Part shown: positions 46,949-58,391 of the stretch, piece after piece
Layout of the letters: the number at the start of each line of letters is the position of its first letter
Position numbering within the stretch: position 1 is the first letter of the stretch
DNA from: Trichuris trichiura
Taxonomy: Eukaryota; Nematoda; Enoplea; Trichinellida; Trichuridae
Assembly: GCA_037903355.1 (NCBI GenBank)
Contig: JBAJFE010000026.1
Coordinates: 3,224,001 to 3,288,000 of the forward strand
Reading direction: 5' to 3'
Length of the DNA: 64,000 nucleotides
Program-made: the position numbers and the translations under genes
Notes under the pieces: generated by a model
Told to the model about the DNA's origin: nothing
Database searches by the model: none
The model's input: only the letters and a program-made list of their open reading frames with translations

Positions 46949-48186
46949 CTTTTTACCATGCGTAAAAGTGAGATGCACCCACTTGGCTTTTGCGGTTTTG
47001 TGACTTAGAAATTTTGTACGTACCTGATTTTCTGCTCCTTCATGTTTTGTTTCGTTTTTTATTTTTCTTCGGCGGATTGGCCTTACCTACTAGTTTATTT
47101 TTGCGACAACTGACGGCGTATTCACTTTTTTGTCTTTTGTCCTCCAAAGTTGCGTTATTTTGTATTCTAGCGTCCTCACGTATGTTTACCACTTCTCAAA
47201 CATAGATTACAATTGTTTTGATTAATTATAACGAGTCAGGAAACCTTTGAACTAATTAACAAAATCGAACAATCATTAACTGTGGGTTGAACAGCCCCAA
47301 CAGTAGGGTGTTTTTTGAATGCCACTATGAAGGCACTGAATTAACGGTTTGATAGAAGTGTCTACGTTCTTCTCAATTCCATCCTCCGCAAGTCGGAATG
47401 TGCACTTTCACTCAAAAGTGTTATGGATTCTTTGTACGGGAGTGCCCGACAAAAACGTGATAACGCCACTGTCGTTTCATATCAGGCGAAAGAGGCTAAA
47501 AATGCCTTCATTTTGAGTTCAATGTGTATGTTTTGGTAAAGGACGCAAACGTGAAAAGATTTTCTGAATCTATTTCTTTTTGCAATGAGACCAAACACGG
47601 CATCGATGGCGTCGAACAAATGTACGAGAAATATACTTTACCAGCCATGAGCAGAAGATGAACCCTACATATTTCCACAACATACCGGACCTGGAGGTGA
47701 TAAACCCCCATGCGATTTATCAAATGATAACGGGCACTACAGTTTCTCGTAGTACCTACATAAGGAGTATGATGAAAGATGAGCTGGCAGGCATCTGCAG
47801 AGTAATCAAACTGGAAAGTTCCTACGAAGTAACCGCAAGAAGTTTCCCGATTGGGCAACCGGAAGCAACGTCAGATAAAAATGTATAGCGAAAAGGGAAC
47901 AAATCTGTTGTGTTCTAGATATACGTCACAGTAAAGCCAAGGAATGTGCAAAGTGTGAAGATGGTGCTGCCTAAATGGACCATGTGCTTATTCCGTTGGC
48001 AACATGAAAGAGCCGGGTTACAGTCGTTTCGTCGACAGTCATTTCATTGAAAGGTCGGTTCGTCGACTGGTTGTTTTGCGAAGTGCAATTGCGAACGAAA
48101 ATTGCTTAACAAAATTTCTTAATTAAGGTTTTCTTGAAGGAGCACTTCGTTTCGTGGCAGTAACAGCACGACTATCTTTTTAATTC
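46949..48186. other. Intergenic, nothing recognised
   Basis: A 76-codon plus frame at 47658 and its antisense counterpart lack recognisable features. Confidence 0.35.
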
Positions 48187-48290
48187 GACGAATTGAAGGT
48201 TGCTTTGAAAACGTAATTTCTCCTAACGGGTGTGTGAATCAGCATTATGGTACGGATGAGCTACCTGTTCAAACTTTTGTTAATATTGCG

Positions 48291-48323
48291 AAGCTTTCGG
48301 GGAACTCCTGTCCCCGTCTTCAG
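48291..48323 (-). ncRNA. Hammerhead-ribozyme-like motif (PLE family 1)
   Basis: Minus strand: CTGAAGA, C, perfect stem GGGGA/TCCCC with loop CAGGAGT, GAAA, GCTT. Confidence 0.76.
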
Positions 48324-48465
48324 CGTAGTGAAAATGGCAGAGGGAATACTGGCTTGGCCTTATGTGGGACTGGTGCTTTAAACCGCGGGGAACTTGGGTC
48401 GTTTTAAATGAGCAACAACATTATTAAAATGAGGGTGGGGGGCGGGTTGGTGGAGAAGTTTAGGG

Positions 48466-49426
48466 CAGTGATTCCCAAATGGGGTCCCAGGGGCCCCTTG
48501 GGGACCCTGGAAAACTTGAAGGGGGCCCTGGGAAGAATTGGGAGTTTAGGGGGTCCCTGGGAGTTAAGCGGGAGCCTCAGGGGATCCCTGGTAGTCGGTG
48601 CCGCAGGACGAGAACGATGTGCCGTTCAGGATAGTGAGGCGAGGCGACCTGAGATTACTTCTGACGACTATCGAGCCGGACGTGGATAAATTAGTAGCAC
48701 TGCACCATACCCAGTCGTCACACTGAGGTAAGATCAAGCGACTGTCGTCTTGCTCTGAGGAAATATTGAATTTAGATTCAGTGTTGCGCATCCCTGAGAA
48801 CAGCATCGCAGCCTGACTTAAATATTGCGCTACCATTGCTAACAGCCCAAAAAATTGAGGAAGAGGAAACCCAATGCGGCGCTTGTATTCTGACGGCTCC
48901 CCGATATGCAATTAGCCGGCTTAAGTCCAGCAATACGAAAAGAACGCCTTCAGTGCCAACTAAAGAATTAAAGGCTTTAACTGTTTCAAGTGTCGTTAAG
49001 GAGCTTTCACCGTATATGGCAGCTGGCTTCCTTACTAACCATTTCGCTCTAGTGTAGAAAAGAAATTCAGCGTTGACTTCGCATCGCCAGGTTTCCAGCC
49101 ATTGATCGCTCAGTCAACTTTCACAGCGCGAAAGATGGGGTCCTACTTGCGGCTGACAAGATCCGCAAGTTAATAAGGCTTTTAATGACGGCCCGGCTTC
49201 ACTGTTTTTTCTTTGGCATACACGGTAAGCAGCGAAGTCAATTCTACATTCTGCAGCCTGTTTCAGGTGTTGAACTACTTGTACAAATTCACAACAACGT
49301 AACCACAGTAGGCGCCCCTGAGGATAACGGAAGCAGGATAATTACGTTGGGGAGAATGACGGGGGGCCCTGGCGAGTTGAAGGTCGCGAAAGGGGGCCCT
49401 GGCTCCAAAGAAGTTGGGAAACTTTG
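48466..49426 (+). mobile_element. hAT (ZBED5-like) deletion derivative inside the PLE arm
   Basis: 961 bp. Ends CAGTGATTCCCAA and complement of CAAAGTTTCCCAA, with G/C-rich subterminal repeats. 8-bp duplication GTTTAGGG/GTTTAGAG (48458-48465, 49427-49434). The opposite PLE arm near 50938 has the uninterrupted empty site. Plus-strand 48637-48721 encodes GDLRLLLTTIEPDVDKLV and a short tail SSH, then a stop: the C-terminus of a ZBED5/FAM200-like hAT transposase. The rest of the enzyme is absent. Confidence 0.88.
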
Positions 49427-49461
49427 GTTTAGAGTAATGGAGAGTTGGGTGTTGGAGATTT

Positions 49462-50249
49462 TTAAAAAGAGAGGGCGGGAAAAAGAAGGGGAGGGAAGAG
49501 GGGCCGGGTAGTGGAGGGAACTGGAGGAGGTGGAAGGGGGAAGAAATGGAGCAAAGAAAGGAGGGGAGGTAAAGGAATGAAGAGGGGGTAAGGGCAGTTG
49601 GCGGGCTGGGGATATTTCCCAAGACACCGTGGAGCACCGTTATTGTCCAAGAGTTGTGTAGGCGATTCTTGTAGCAGGCAGCAGTTTGTAGCCCTGATGA
49701 TATTTGTCCAGGAGTCCATAACTGCGATGTCACTGTCCCTGTTGATGGTGGGGTTGAACTTTAAGTAAAGTGCCTCTTTGATCCTCCTAATCATAAATTG
49801 TCTCTCTTTACGCAACACTTTTGCACGCAGTTGACCCGTTCACTGCGCTGCGTGTTGTGCCACCGATGAAGTCTGGCTGGCCTGCTCTATGGCAACTCGC
49901 GGATCCAGTGTGGGCGGACGTCCACGTGATCTAACGGACGGTTCTCCGTTCAAACGGTTGACTGCGTTCTTGTACCTAGTTTAGCATCTCATGTGCTCCT
50001 AGAACCTATATGCCAATGTATTACATGCCTCCCCAATGTATAATACCGAACATCCACATTTGATTTCATAAACCATCTCAGGGCACTGATCCAGAGGTAC
50101 CTTTTCTTTGTCATTCCGTAAAATAGAACAAAGGCTTGGGTTTCCTTTGAACCAGACCTGGAAGGCCAGTCTGTTCCCAAACCTTTTGATTTTTTACCCA
50201 GGCCTCAGAATATGGGAGGATGAGGCGTAGTCCTGGTAAGGGTCTTTAG
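49462..50249 (-). pseudogene. PLE GIY-YIG C-terminal fragment, minus arm
   Basis: The minus-strand frame 49818-49462 reads LRKERQFMIRRIKEALYLKF and IIRATNCCLLQESP, the conserved tail of this PLE protein. Upstream (50180-49840), broken frames cover the GIY-YIG part. Stops and shifts throughout. Confidence 0.8.
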
Positions 50250-50762
50250 GTCTGGTTCAAAGGAAACCCAAGCCTCCGTTCTATCTTACGGAATGACAAA
50301 GAAAAGGTACCTCTGGACCAGTGCCCTGAGATGGTTTATGAAATCAAATGTGGATGTTCGGTCTCGTACATTGGGGAGACATGTAATACATTGGCACATA
50401 GGTTCCAGGAGCACATGAGATGCTTAACTAAGTACAGGAACGCAGTCAACCGTTTGAACGGAGAACCGTCCGTTAGATCACGTGGACGTCCGCTCACACT
50501 GGATCCGCGAGTTGTCATAGAGCAGGCCAGCTAGACTTCAGCGGTGGCACAACATGCAGCGCAGTGCACGGGTCAACTGCGTGCAAAAGTGCTGCGTAAA
50601 GAGAGACAATTTATGATTAGGAGGATCAAAGAGGCACTTTACTTAAAGTTCAACCCCACCATCAACAGGGACAGTGGCGTCGCAGTTAGTGAGTCCTGGA
50701 CAAACATCATCAGGGCTACAAACTGCTGCCTGCTACAAGAATCGCCTACACAGGGACAATAA
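50250..50762 (+). pseudogene. PLE GIY-YIG fragment, plus arm
   Basis: A fragment with MVYEIKCGCSVSYIGET and LAHRFQEHMR at 50331 onward (the GIY-YIG tyrosines, arginine and EH), one stop at about 50532, then RRIKEALYLKFNPTINRD and ATNCCLLQESP. Nearly identical to the minus arm. The domain is almost intact but has no RT upstream. Confidence 0.83.
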
Positions 50763-51074
50763 CGGTGCTCCACGGTGTCTTGGGAAATATCCCCTCTTCA
50801 TTCCTTTTCCTCCCCTCCTTTCTTCGCTCCATTTCTTCCCCCTTCCACCTCCTCCAGTTCCCTCCACTACCCGGCCCCTCTTCCCTTTCCCGCCCTCTCT
50901 TTTTAAAAATCTCCAACACCCAACTCTCCATTACTCTAAACGTCTCCACCAACCCGCCCCCACCCTCACTTTAATAATGTTGTTGCTCATTTAAAACGAC
51001 CCAAGTTCCCTGCGGTTTAAAGCACCAGGCCCACATAAGGCCATGCCAGTATTCCCTCTGTCATTTTCACTACG

Positions 51075-51107
51075 CTGAAAACGGGGACAGAAGTTCCCCG
51101 AAAACTT
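51075..51107 (+). ncRNA. Hammerhead-like motif, core mutated
   Basis: CTGAAAA (G8 changed to A), C, stem GGGGA/TCCCC, GAAA, ACTT. The stem is intact but the core change predicts loss of activity. Confidence 0.6.
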
Positions 51108-51170
51108 CGCAATATTAATAAAAGTTTGAACAGGTAGCTTATCCGTACCATAATGCTGACGACTTGAAGG

Positions 51171-52494
51171 GAGAACAAATTGCGTAATGGTTTTCAGATT
51201 AATGAAAACAAGATTCTATTGGAATATAACAGCCTGCTGTATAGTTCAGTCTTTCGAAAACGTAGTTGCACCTAAGGATACCATGAGAAAGGAACTATGA
51301 TAAGGAAAACAGTGCATTCAGAAAATCATAGCGCAACTTAAGTAATAATAAATGCACTGAAGCCAGAGGAATGCTTGTATGCTTGCAACAAGTAACAAAA
51401 AAGAGAACTTTCATTAGCGGCGGACTGACTAACAAATGCAAGCACCAGAGACTACCGCAGCTTTCGACGACAGCGACCTTGAAGTTCACAAGTATGGACG
51501 AGCCCCAGCGAGCAGTAGATAGCCATATACGAATCTTGAAACGACAGCTGATCTGCACATTGGAGCAAAATCCGTCCGTAGGAACGGAATGCTATTAGAA
51601 TAAATTTGCAGCTGTTTGAAAACGTAATGCGACTAAAGTATTTCTCAGATGAAGCAGTGAGTTTTACACTGTGCTCAAGATGTTTGCGGATTCCGTCAGT
51701 TGAGATTACCATCGGCTTCCGTTATCCAAAGAATTAGAACTGTAGGTACTTACTCTACTCTTTCCGGTGTTTGACTTAATGGAAGTTCTGTACTAGCTCG
51801 AATAATTTAAAATGTTGACCACGAGCGCTTTGCGTGTTAGGCAACGGCGCTTTCGGCGTATTTGCAGCTCAGCTTATTTTAAGTATGCTTGTTGCTGGAT
51901 TTTTCAAATAACAGCAATATCCATTCATACTATGTCTTCGTTAACCTGAAAACCAGTATCATGCAGTTAATTCCCGTTCAATTTGTCGAATTGAAAAGAT
52001 GAGACGAGCTGTCGACGAAACGGCTGTCTTCGAAAGAACTTCCACCGGAAATAGCCAAAGCAAAGGACGCCTATAGTTATTATTCTTTTGAACGAATTAA
52101 TGACCAAATAAAGTATTGTTTTTCAACAGCTTGATTTGTCTTGCAGTCGTAAGGCTCTGAATAATTCAACCTTCAGCAAAAGCAAAGATATACAAAACAT
52201 GTTTTCAAAGTAGAATATGGATAAATTGCCGTCAGTTGACGGCGAACGGTGCATTATAGGTAGACATTTGTGCATGTACTTCTGGTGTTAATGGAAACAG
52301 CGCGACATTGAGAAAAATTCAGATGTTTGCCTGAAAGGGAGAGTTTTCTATAAACATTGTTGTTAGCTTATTCCATTGCTTGAAAACTAAAACGTGTTGG
52401 AAAGGCAGTGTATGATTAATTGATTTATGTTTCGATATTTTGTAGTAGACGCAATTATGGTGGCACCCGCTTTTGTTATGAAGGTTTTGTTACG
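51171..52494. other. Intergenic, nothing recognised
   Basis: Short frames without recognisable features on either strand. Confidence 0.35.
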
Positions 52495-52527
52495 GGGCTT
52501 TTGGGTCGACTCCTGATCCGTGTTCAG
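52495..52527 (-). ncRNA. Degenerate hammerhead-like motif
   Basis: Minus strand: CTGAACA (G8 changed to C), C, stem GGATC/GACCC, 7-nt loop, AAAA, GCCC. A recognisable relic only. Confidence 0.4.
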
Positions 52528-53100
52528 CGAAAGCACTGCTTAAATATTTAATGTTGTTTGGTTAGGGAAAGACTGCTGAGATGTTCCAGGAAGGTTCTTT
52601 CTCTTCTCACTGCAATGATGGCAAAGATCTTATTCTTCTCTAACAGTTTGCTCAGCCATTCGTTGTCAAGGCACTTGTGTAGTTTAATTACAGACTAACA
52701 CGTGAAAACGAAAAAGATCCGTGACTGGCGACCTCTACAAAATTTCCTCATGTCGTTAAAAGATGTTCGGCTTTCCTTTGCGTTAGAAGTGCTCTCAGAG
52801 CACATTGCTTGCCGATGGCAGTGCTGTCTGAACAAACTGATACCAAGCTTACATCGATCTTTGGTATGCGCACATTCCTATTGAAATGCCATGACGAAAA
52901 TTTTTTTTAAAGTGCTTCCAGCAAAGGTGGAATCACGTCAAAAATCAACAAACAAACAATTAACTAAAGTCCACTGGTTTCTTCCTGTTAGAAGCAGCCA
53001 TTACGCACCAGAGAAGAGTAACAGTAAACCAAAAATTCGTTTCCAACAATACCTCAATTCTCTTTCTAGAAATTTGGTTTGATCTCCTCTCTTAATTTAA
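52528..53100. other. Intergenic, nothing recognised
   Basis: Possible PLE-derived flank of the preceding relic; no motif identified. Confidence 0.25.
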
Positions 53101-53162
53101 TAATTTTGGATTAGCATTATGGTACGAATCAGCTATCAGTTCAAAGTTTTATTAGAATTGCG

Positions 53163-53195
53163 AAGCTTTCAGGGAACTCCTGTCCCCGTCTTCAG
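53163..53195 (-). ncRNA. Hammerhead-ribozyme-like motif (PLE family 1)
   Basis: Minus strand: CTGAAGA, C, stem GGGGA/TCCCT (one G-U), loop CAGGAGT, GAAA, GCTT. Confidence 0.73.
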
Positions 53196-53603
53196 CGCAT
53201 GAAAATGACAGAGGGAATACTGGCATGGCCTTATGAGGACTAGTGCTTTCAACTGCGGGGATCTTGGGTCGTTTTAAATGAACAGCAACATTACTAAAAT
53301 GAGGTTGGATGGCGGGTTGGTAGAGAAAGGTTAGAGTAATGTAGAGTGGGATGTTGGAGATGTTTAAGAAGCTTGGGAAAGGGAAGGGGAGGGAAAAGGG
53401 GGCGGCTAGGGAAGGGAACTGGAGGAGGTGGAAGGGGCGGAAGAAAGGGAGCAAAGAAAGGAAGGGAAAGAAAAGGAATGGAGGGGGCAAGGATAATTTA
53501 AAATTGATTTAATATGCTCATTTAAAGCGACCCACGATCCCCACAGTTTAAAGCACTAGTCCTCGTAAGGTCATGCCAGTATTCCTTCTGTTATTTTCGT
53601 GCG

Positions 53604-53636
53604 CTGAAGGCAGGGACAGGTGTTCCCCGAAAGCTT
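53604..53636 (+). ncRNA. Hammerhead-like motif, core mutated
   Basis: CTGAAGG (A9 changed to G), C, stem AGGGA/TCCCC, GAAA, GCTT. Confidence 0.6.
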
Positions 53637-53997
53637 CGCAATATTAGTAAAACTTTGAACGGGTAGCTGATCTGTACCATAATGCTAATTCACACACCCG
53701 GTAGGAGAAGTTATGCTTTCAAATAACTTTGGATGTGGTATTTTGAACGGTTTTTTTGACGGCGGTTTCTGCATTACATAATAAAGAAATTACAGTGTAG
53801 TACTTATAGAACATTGATCCGCATTGATTTGCGTAACCTAAACAAAACCGATAAGATGGTTCCAGTTGAAGATCAAAATTTTATCTTATCCCTAGAAACC
53901 CACTCTTACTAGAAATCGTTTTCTCTGTAGAACTTGGTTTTGGACGCAATGAACCCAAAATGGTGGTCGAAACCAACGGCTACATCTGACAATTTTT

Positions 53998-54485
53998 TTG
54001 CACGCGAATACTCCTCAGACCTTTAATCTAAGCAGTACTAAGTCTATTATTACCAAAAATTTTGGATCACGTAAAGACACTAAAATTACAAAAGCTGATA
54101 GAGGCAAGACAGTAATTTTATTAGGCCGATCTATCTACTCAAAAAATTATCACTCTGTTAAGCAGCGATATTTGTCTTCCAGTTAAGCATGGCCCGCAGA
54201 GAGGAAGGGCGCTCTTTGATGTATCTGAACTTTGCATTAGTGAGATGCAAGGTTAGGAGTCTTCTAACATACCACGCACTTAAATGCGCCAGTTGGGCCT
54301 GGCGCCTTAATATGTGTGCCCTTCTTAAAATTCAAAAACTGAGGAATGCTTTAAGAGTAACAGTTTCAGTTATAAAAGCAGCCTTGCATGTAAACTTTAT
54401 TCACAGCTTGAAAACGTAATAAAACCTTCAACAGGGAGGTCTGAGACCCACGTAAAAATTTGTATAGAGTTTTGCAATGGAGCTG
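53998..54485 (+). pseudogene. Relic of a different PLE family (RT N-terminal part)
   Basis: The frame at 54079 reads KITKADRGKTVILLGRSIY, matching the ITKADKGNVVVV block upstream of PLE RT domains. About 250 bp later another frame reads LENVIKP then GRSETHVKICIEFCNGAV, the L.PLVG...HVKNS region that follows KIHK. Amino acids differ markedly from family 1, so this is a separate lineage. Stops throughout. Confidence 0.6.
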
Positions 54486-55402
54486 TATGCTAAATACTAC
54501 GAACTAGTGGTCGCTTATTCCTTTATGGTGTTAAATATCAGTTTACAAGGAAGTGCGGTCGCCGCCAAATGGTCATTTCTTCGAATGGTTGTTCCGTTGA
54601 AACTTATGGTTTATCAAATTTTCTAGGAATGTGGTCTGATCAGAATGATTAACCGAACCGAGTGTGTGCGTTGCACCTTGGAAAGTAGATGAAAAGTATT
54701 TTAAGCAGAACTTTTTGTATCTTATTTGTTATGCTGCTAGTATTACGGATGCTGGGGTAACGAAACGAAGATGCAGTTATTTTAACAAAATCACTGAGCA
54801 ACTGTCAAGCGCACTGCCGTGGAAACAAAAGAAGGGAATGAAGTGAATTAGACTAACGATGCCTCTACAGCAACGCAAAAACTGGGACGCTACTGCAAAA
54901 GTGTTTCTATATTAACGACGTATCCCCTATTTAACAGGTGCAAGCGCAGAACACCCATGACACAACAGTTCGTAGTATGTTTCTTGCCCATTCCAGATTT
55001 CGTTTCTCTCTGGATTTTGCGCTACTGATTTGTCGTAGTCTAACTTTAAAGAAAATTTCCCCGTTCACATCAAGCAGTTCATCCTGCTCGAGTTCTCCCA
55101 TACAATATTGAACTGATTCATCTTTTCGTCTGATGAAGATTTCGATCTGTTCTAACTTCAGCCTATTCGGGTTTCTGGTTTATTTATGACCTTAGTCGAT
55201 GCAACAAAACGATCGTTCGACAAAATCACATCTGACGTTACATTGGTGTCCATGTAGAGTAGATAATCAATATCTTACAAAATGTTTTAGCCTCAGGTGC
55301 CAAATCTTAATTAGCTCTAAATCAAAGATTATCGATGTAATAAAATTATTTTCCTTTTGTAAGCATGCATGTAACTATTTCACGTTCTAGGATCACTTTT
55401 CC
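54486..55402. other. Intergenic, nothing recognised
   Basis: No features identified. Confidence 0.35.
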
Positions 55403-55988
55403 TTAGGCTCGAAGGTTGACCACCTCCCTAAGTTGACTGAATTTTGACAAGTTGGTTGATCCATACGTAAATAAGCGCAAAGACAACCTCTATACGTTGA
55501 CTACTTCCACAAGTGGGAAGTTGACCGACCGCTTTAGAAGCGACGTAGTATATGAACCCAATGCTAGTTAGCTCTCTCTCTATAAGTTGACCCCTTCAGT
55601 TTGCTTTGTCTCAGTCGTTAGGAGCTGTCAACCGTCAACGCCTGAATGTTCTATTTCTATTACTCAACATACCGAAGTTTTTCATTACCGTGCATTGGAG
55701 ATTCCTGATAACAGAACCGTTCCCGTCGCCTTGAAGAGGCTTCTTTTATGCTAGCCGGCAGGACTTGCGCGCTTTCTCGTTTACACGACCTCCCACCTAG
55801 ACGTCGGCGGCATTCTCCCATGGCGTGAAATATGGCGAATCGAGCCTACTCGTATTCATTCGCGTCGAGCTCAATTCTATTCATTCGCTTTGCTGTACCC
55901 ATGCCGGAAGTGGCCTTAACGTGTCTTCGCGAATAAAGATATTCCGGATTACGCAGTAATAGCTACCAAGCTGGTTACAGTTTCCACT

Positions 55989-57828
55989 ATGGCTGAGCGA
56001 AAAAAATCGAGAGAGTTGGCACTGAGGGAGAAAGCGGATCTCGAAACCAACAGTCAAAGGAAGACAGTGGAACGGTTCCATGTCAGCATGACTAGCTTTA
56101 GCAATGTTGCCGGGAGGAATTTGAGGAAGTGCGCTGGTTCGGGAATCTTGGCAACAAAGGATGTACGGCGCGCATACAGTGGCGCCGGGTGTCGACGAGT
56201 AGATACTGATTTTACTTAGCAATCAAATGAGCATGAGCGAAAGACAAAACCGAGCGATCTCGACCAAAGCAAACGACACAATGAAAACGAATGAGTGTCC
56301 ACCCGCGCGATGCAGAGTGCTACCTCGCCAGAGGGCACGAATCAGTAAGTTGGCTACCTGCCAACCGGTGGGGGGCCCTGCGTGAGCGCGTCGTCGTCAG
56401 TGCCTAATTGGCAACAACCAACATCCAGAGACTTAACGTGAGTACTATGAAAGATTATGACAAGGAAAGCGGAGACGCGCAGCGAAGAAAGGGAACCGCC
56501 TTCGACCAAGTTAGTGAAACAGCGTTAAGTTGGCTTCACCAAGAGAGAGCAGCTAATGCACGGATCTCCGGGCCAATAATCCAGATAATTGCTGGAAGAT
56601 TCTCCGTGGAATTAGGGTTGACAGGTTTCCAGGCATCAAGTGGTTGGCTCGAGAAGTTCATGCTCCGTCACAAGATTTCTCAGAAAATCTTATGCGGCGA
56701 ATCTAGCGAGAAGTTTCCGTCAAGGTCTTGGAAGACTTCATCGCGAAATTTCGTTATCTCGCCAGTGGCCTCTAGGAGGTAGACATTTTCAATGCTGATG
56801 AATGGGGCTGGTTCTTTAAGGCGATGCCTGATTGAAGCTTTGTATAAAAAGGCCACAAAAGCAAAAGCGGGAAGCCCTCCAAGGAAAGCTTCACTGTGCT
56901 TCTTTGTGCTAGCGCAACTGGGGACAAGTTGAAGCCATTGGTGATTGGTAGGTCAGCGAAACCCCGCGCATTTAAGAACTTAAGGCGTGCCGACCTCCCT
57001 ATCACTTCGAGATCAAATAAATGCGTCTGGTTGGCAGACACTATATTCGAGGATGGAGTAAGAAGTGTCGGCCGACAGATGAAGCGAATGAAACATTTCT
57101 TCTTATTGGGTAGTAGATAACCGTCGGAGCCATCCCCGCGTGAGGAACCTCACAAACGTCACGTTGAAATACCTGCTTCCAAACACTTCCTCAAAATCGT
57201 AGCCTCTAGATCAAGGAGTAATTAAGACATTTAAAGCGAAATACAGGACCCAGCTTCCGCAGTGGTCATTAGCGAAGCAGAAGTCACTAGCTCATTTGTG
57301 GGAGCGACTTGGACAGATACGTTCATTAATGCTTCAGACGCCGTACTTTTGGTCAGCTCTTTTTGGAATAAGGTTCAACTGGAGACGATAAGGACTGCTC
57401 CACGAGAGCCAGATTCGTCAGGGACCAAGAGAATGATGTTGAGCTCCGACCCGGTAGTCCGACTCGCGAGGCAGAGATTGAAGGAATAGATTTCGAAGAT
57501 TTCGTTGCAATAGATGATCAGATGGACACTTCTACCGAATCCGACCGCAAGCAATCTTCCGATCTATACAAGCCGAAGCGGAAAGAGCATGGAAGCAAAT
57601 AGCGCAGGAGACGACGCAGACGAGAAAAGTGGCAACGAGACGGAAATGGTAAAAAAACTGAAGCAAGAGGACGTCGAGCGCTTGTTAGCGCAGCCGAGGT
57701 GTTTTGCTGCTGAAAAATGCTCAGAGATGCTGAGCAGGGTAGCTGGCGCGAAGGCTGCCCTTACCGCTTATGTTTGTAGTAAGAACAAACACCAGACTAG
57801 AATGACACTTTTTCAGGAAGCATTTTAG
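55989..57828 (+). pseudogene. Tigger-A transposase pseudogene
   Basis: Compared with the intact 510-aa protein: N-terminus MAERKKSRELALREKADL with the helix-turn-helix (55989-56104); MITE insertion; second DNA-binding domain ARISGPIIQIIAGRFSVE and ASSGWLEKFMLRH (56417-56700); then frameshifts through the catalytic region. The first aspartate is missing in NADE (reads NGAG), VVDN is lost and LDQG has a stop. The C-terminus from 57600 is readable (ETEMVKKLKQEDVERLLAQ, CSKNKHQTR). Clearly inactive. Confidence 0.87.
56105..56416. mobile_element. 312-bp insertion with TGTTGCC inverted ends
   Basis: Interrupts the transposase exactly where the intact copy reads through. Ends TGTTGCC and GGCAACA; flanking CAA may be a 3-bp duplication. 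GC-richer than its surroundings; no coding. Type not identified. Confidence 0.5.
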
Positions 57829-58042
57829 CCCCTGAAAAGTACTATGCATGATTTTAGAATGGCGTTATTTTTGTGCACCTCGCCATTTAGTAGACCTCCA
57901 GTAGATGCTGTGCAACAGAATAAAATGCGTACAGGCACTAATCTATTCAGTCGAGCCCATTATGCGCACAATCTCCGTACGTTGACCAGTTGTTTCTAGT
58001 CCCCTGGGTGGTCAACTTACGGCGGTTCAGCTGTATATATAT

Positions 58043-58095
58043 ACAGATGGCCCTCGTTATCCGCGGGGCTCTATACAGCGCGGTTCGTCCAGTAG
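58043..58095. mobile_element. Tigger-B terminus fragment
   Basis: TA followed by CAGATGGCCCTCGTTATCCG, the Tigger-B end, about 10 bp from the right end of the Tigger-A copy. Only the first 50 or so bases are recognisable. Confidence 0.6.
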
Positions 58096-58274
58096 GTTCG
58101 TGTACCGCCGTCGTGAAAGGTCGGTTGGAAGCTCGCTGCGCCGTCTGACTGACTAGGCGGGACCGAAACCTGACAGCTCAAGATAGAGCTGACGGCAGTA
58201 GGTCTCTGCCAAAGTTGGTCGGATGGGGCGGCTTGCAACCATAAAGACCGACCCGACGGACGGTACAATTTACG

Positions 58275-58307
58275 CTGATGACGGGTCAAGCGGAGACCCG
58301 AAAGCTC
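58275..58307 (+). ncRNA. Hammerhead-ribozyme-like motif, with stem I visible
   Basis: CTGATGA, C, perfect stem GGGTC/GACCC with loop AAGCGGA, GAAA, GCTC. Flanking TTTACG and CGTAAA form a perfect 6-bp stem I, and cleavage would fall after GCTC. The tail (AAAATAAACG, AACGGGCTAG) matches the foldback at 12.5 kb. Confidence 0.82.
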
Positions 58308-58391
58308 CGTAAAACGTTTTTAAAATAAACGTTCACTGAACAACGGGCTAGAAATTCCGCAAAAAAAAATTTAGAAGAAAAAAATTTTAGA

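Larger units (their letters stand above)
48200..51157. mobile_element. Penelope-like element, head-to-head inverted pair (second insertion)
   Basis: Minus copy 48200 to about 50249 and plus copy about 50250-51157 of the same PLE family as at 8-11 kb, both truncated upstream of the GIY-YIG region. Direct repeats GACGAATTGAAGG (48187-48199) and GACGACTTGAAGG (51158-51170), 13 bp with one mismatch, bracket it. The left end begins TTGCTTTGAAAACG, the same terminus as the first insertion. A hAT element (48466-49426) was later inserted in the left arm; the right arm keeps the empty site. Confidence 0.88.
53112..53723. mobile_element. Short PLE inverted pair (third insertion), non-coding
   Basis: 612-bp head-to-head pair containing only the PLE 3' untranslated and terminal region. 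The left end is slightly shortened; the right end is complete (CACACACCCGGTAGGAGAAG on the plus strand). Direct repeats TAATTTTGGAT (53101-53111) and TAACTTTGGAT (53724-53734), 11 bp with one mismatch. Confidence 0.85.
55403..58032 (+). mobile_element. Near full-length but decayed Tigger-A
   Basis: Plus-orientation copy: degenerate left end (GGCTCGAAGGTTGACCACC), right end GGCGGTTCAGCTG followed by TA. It contains the complete set of transposase regions, all broken, plus a 312-bp insertion at 56105-56416. Confidence 0.85.
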
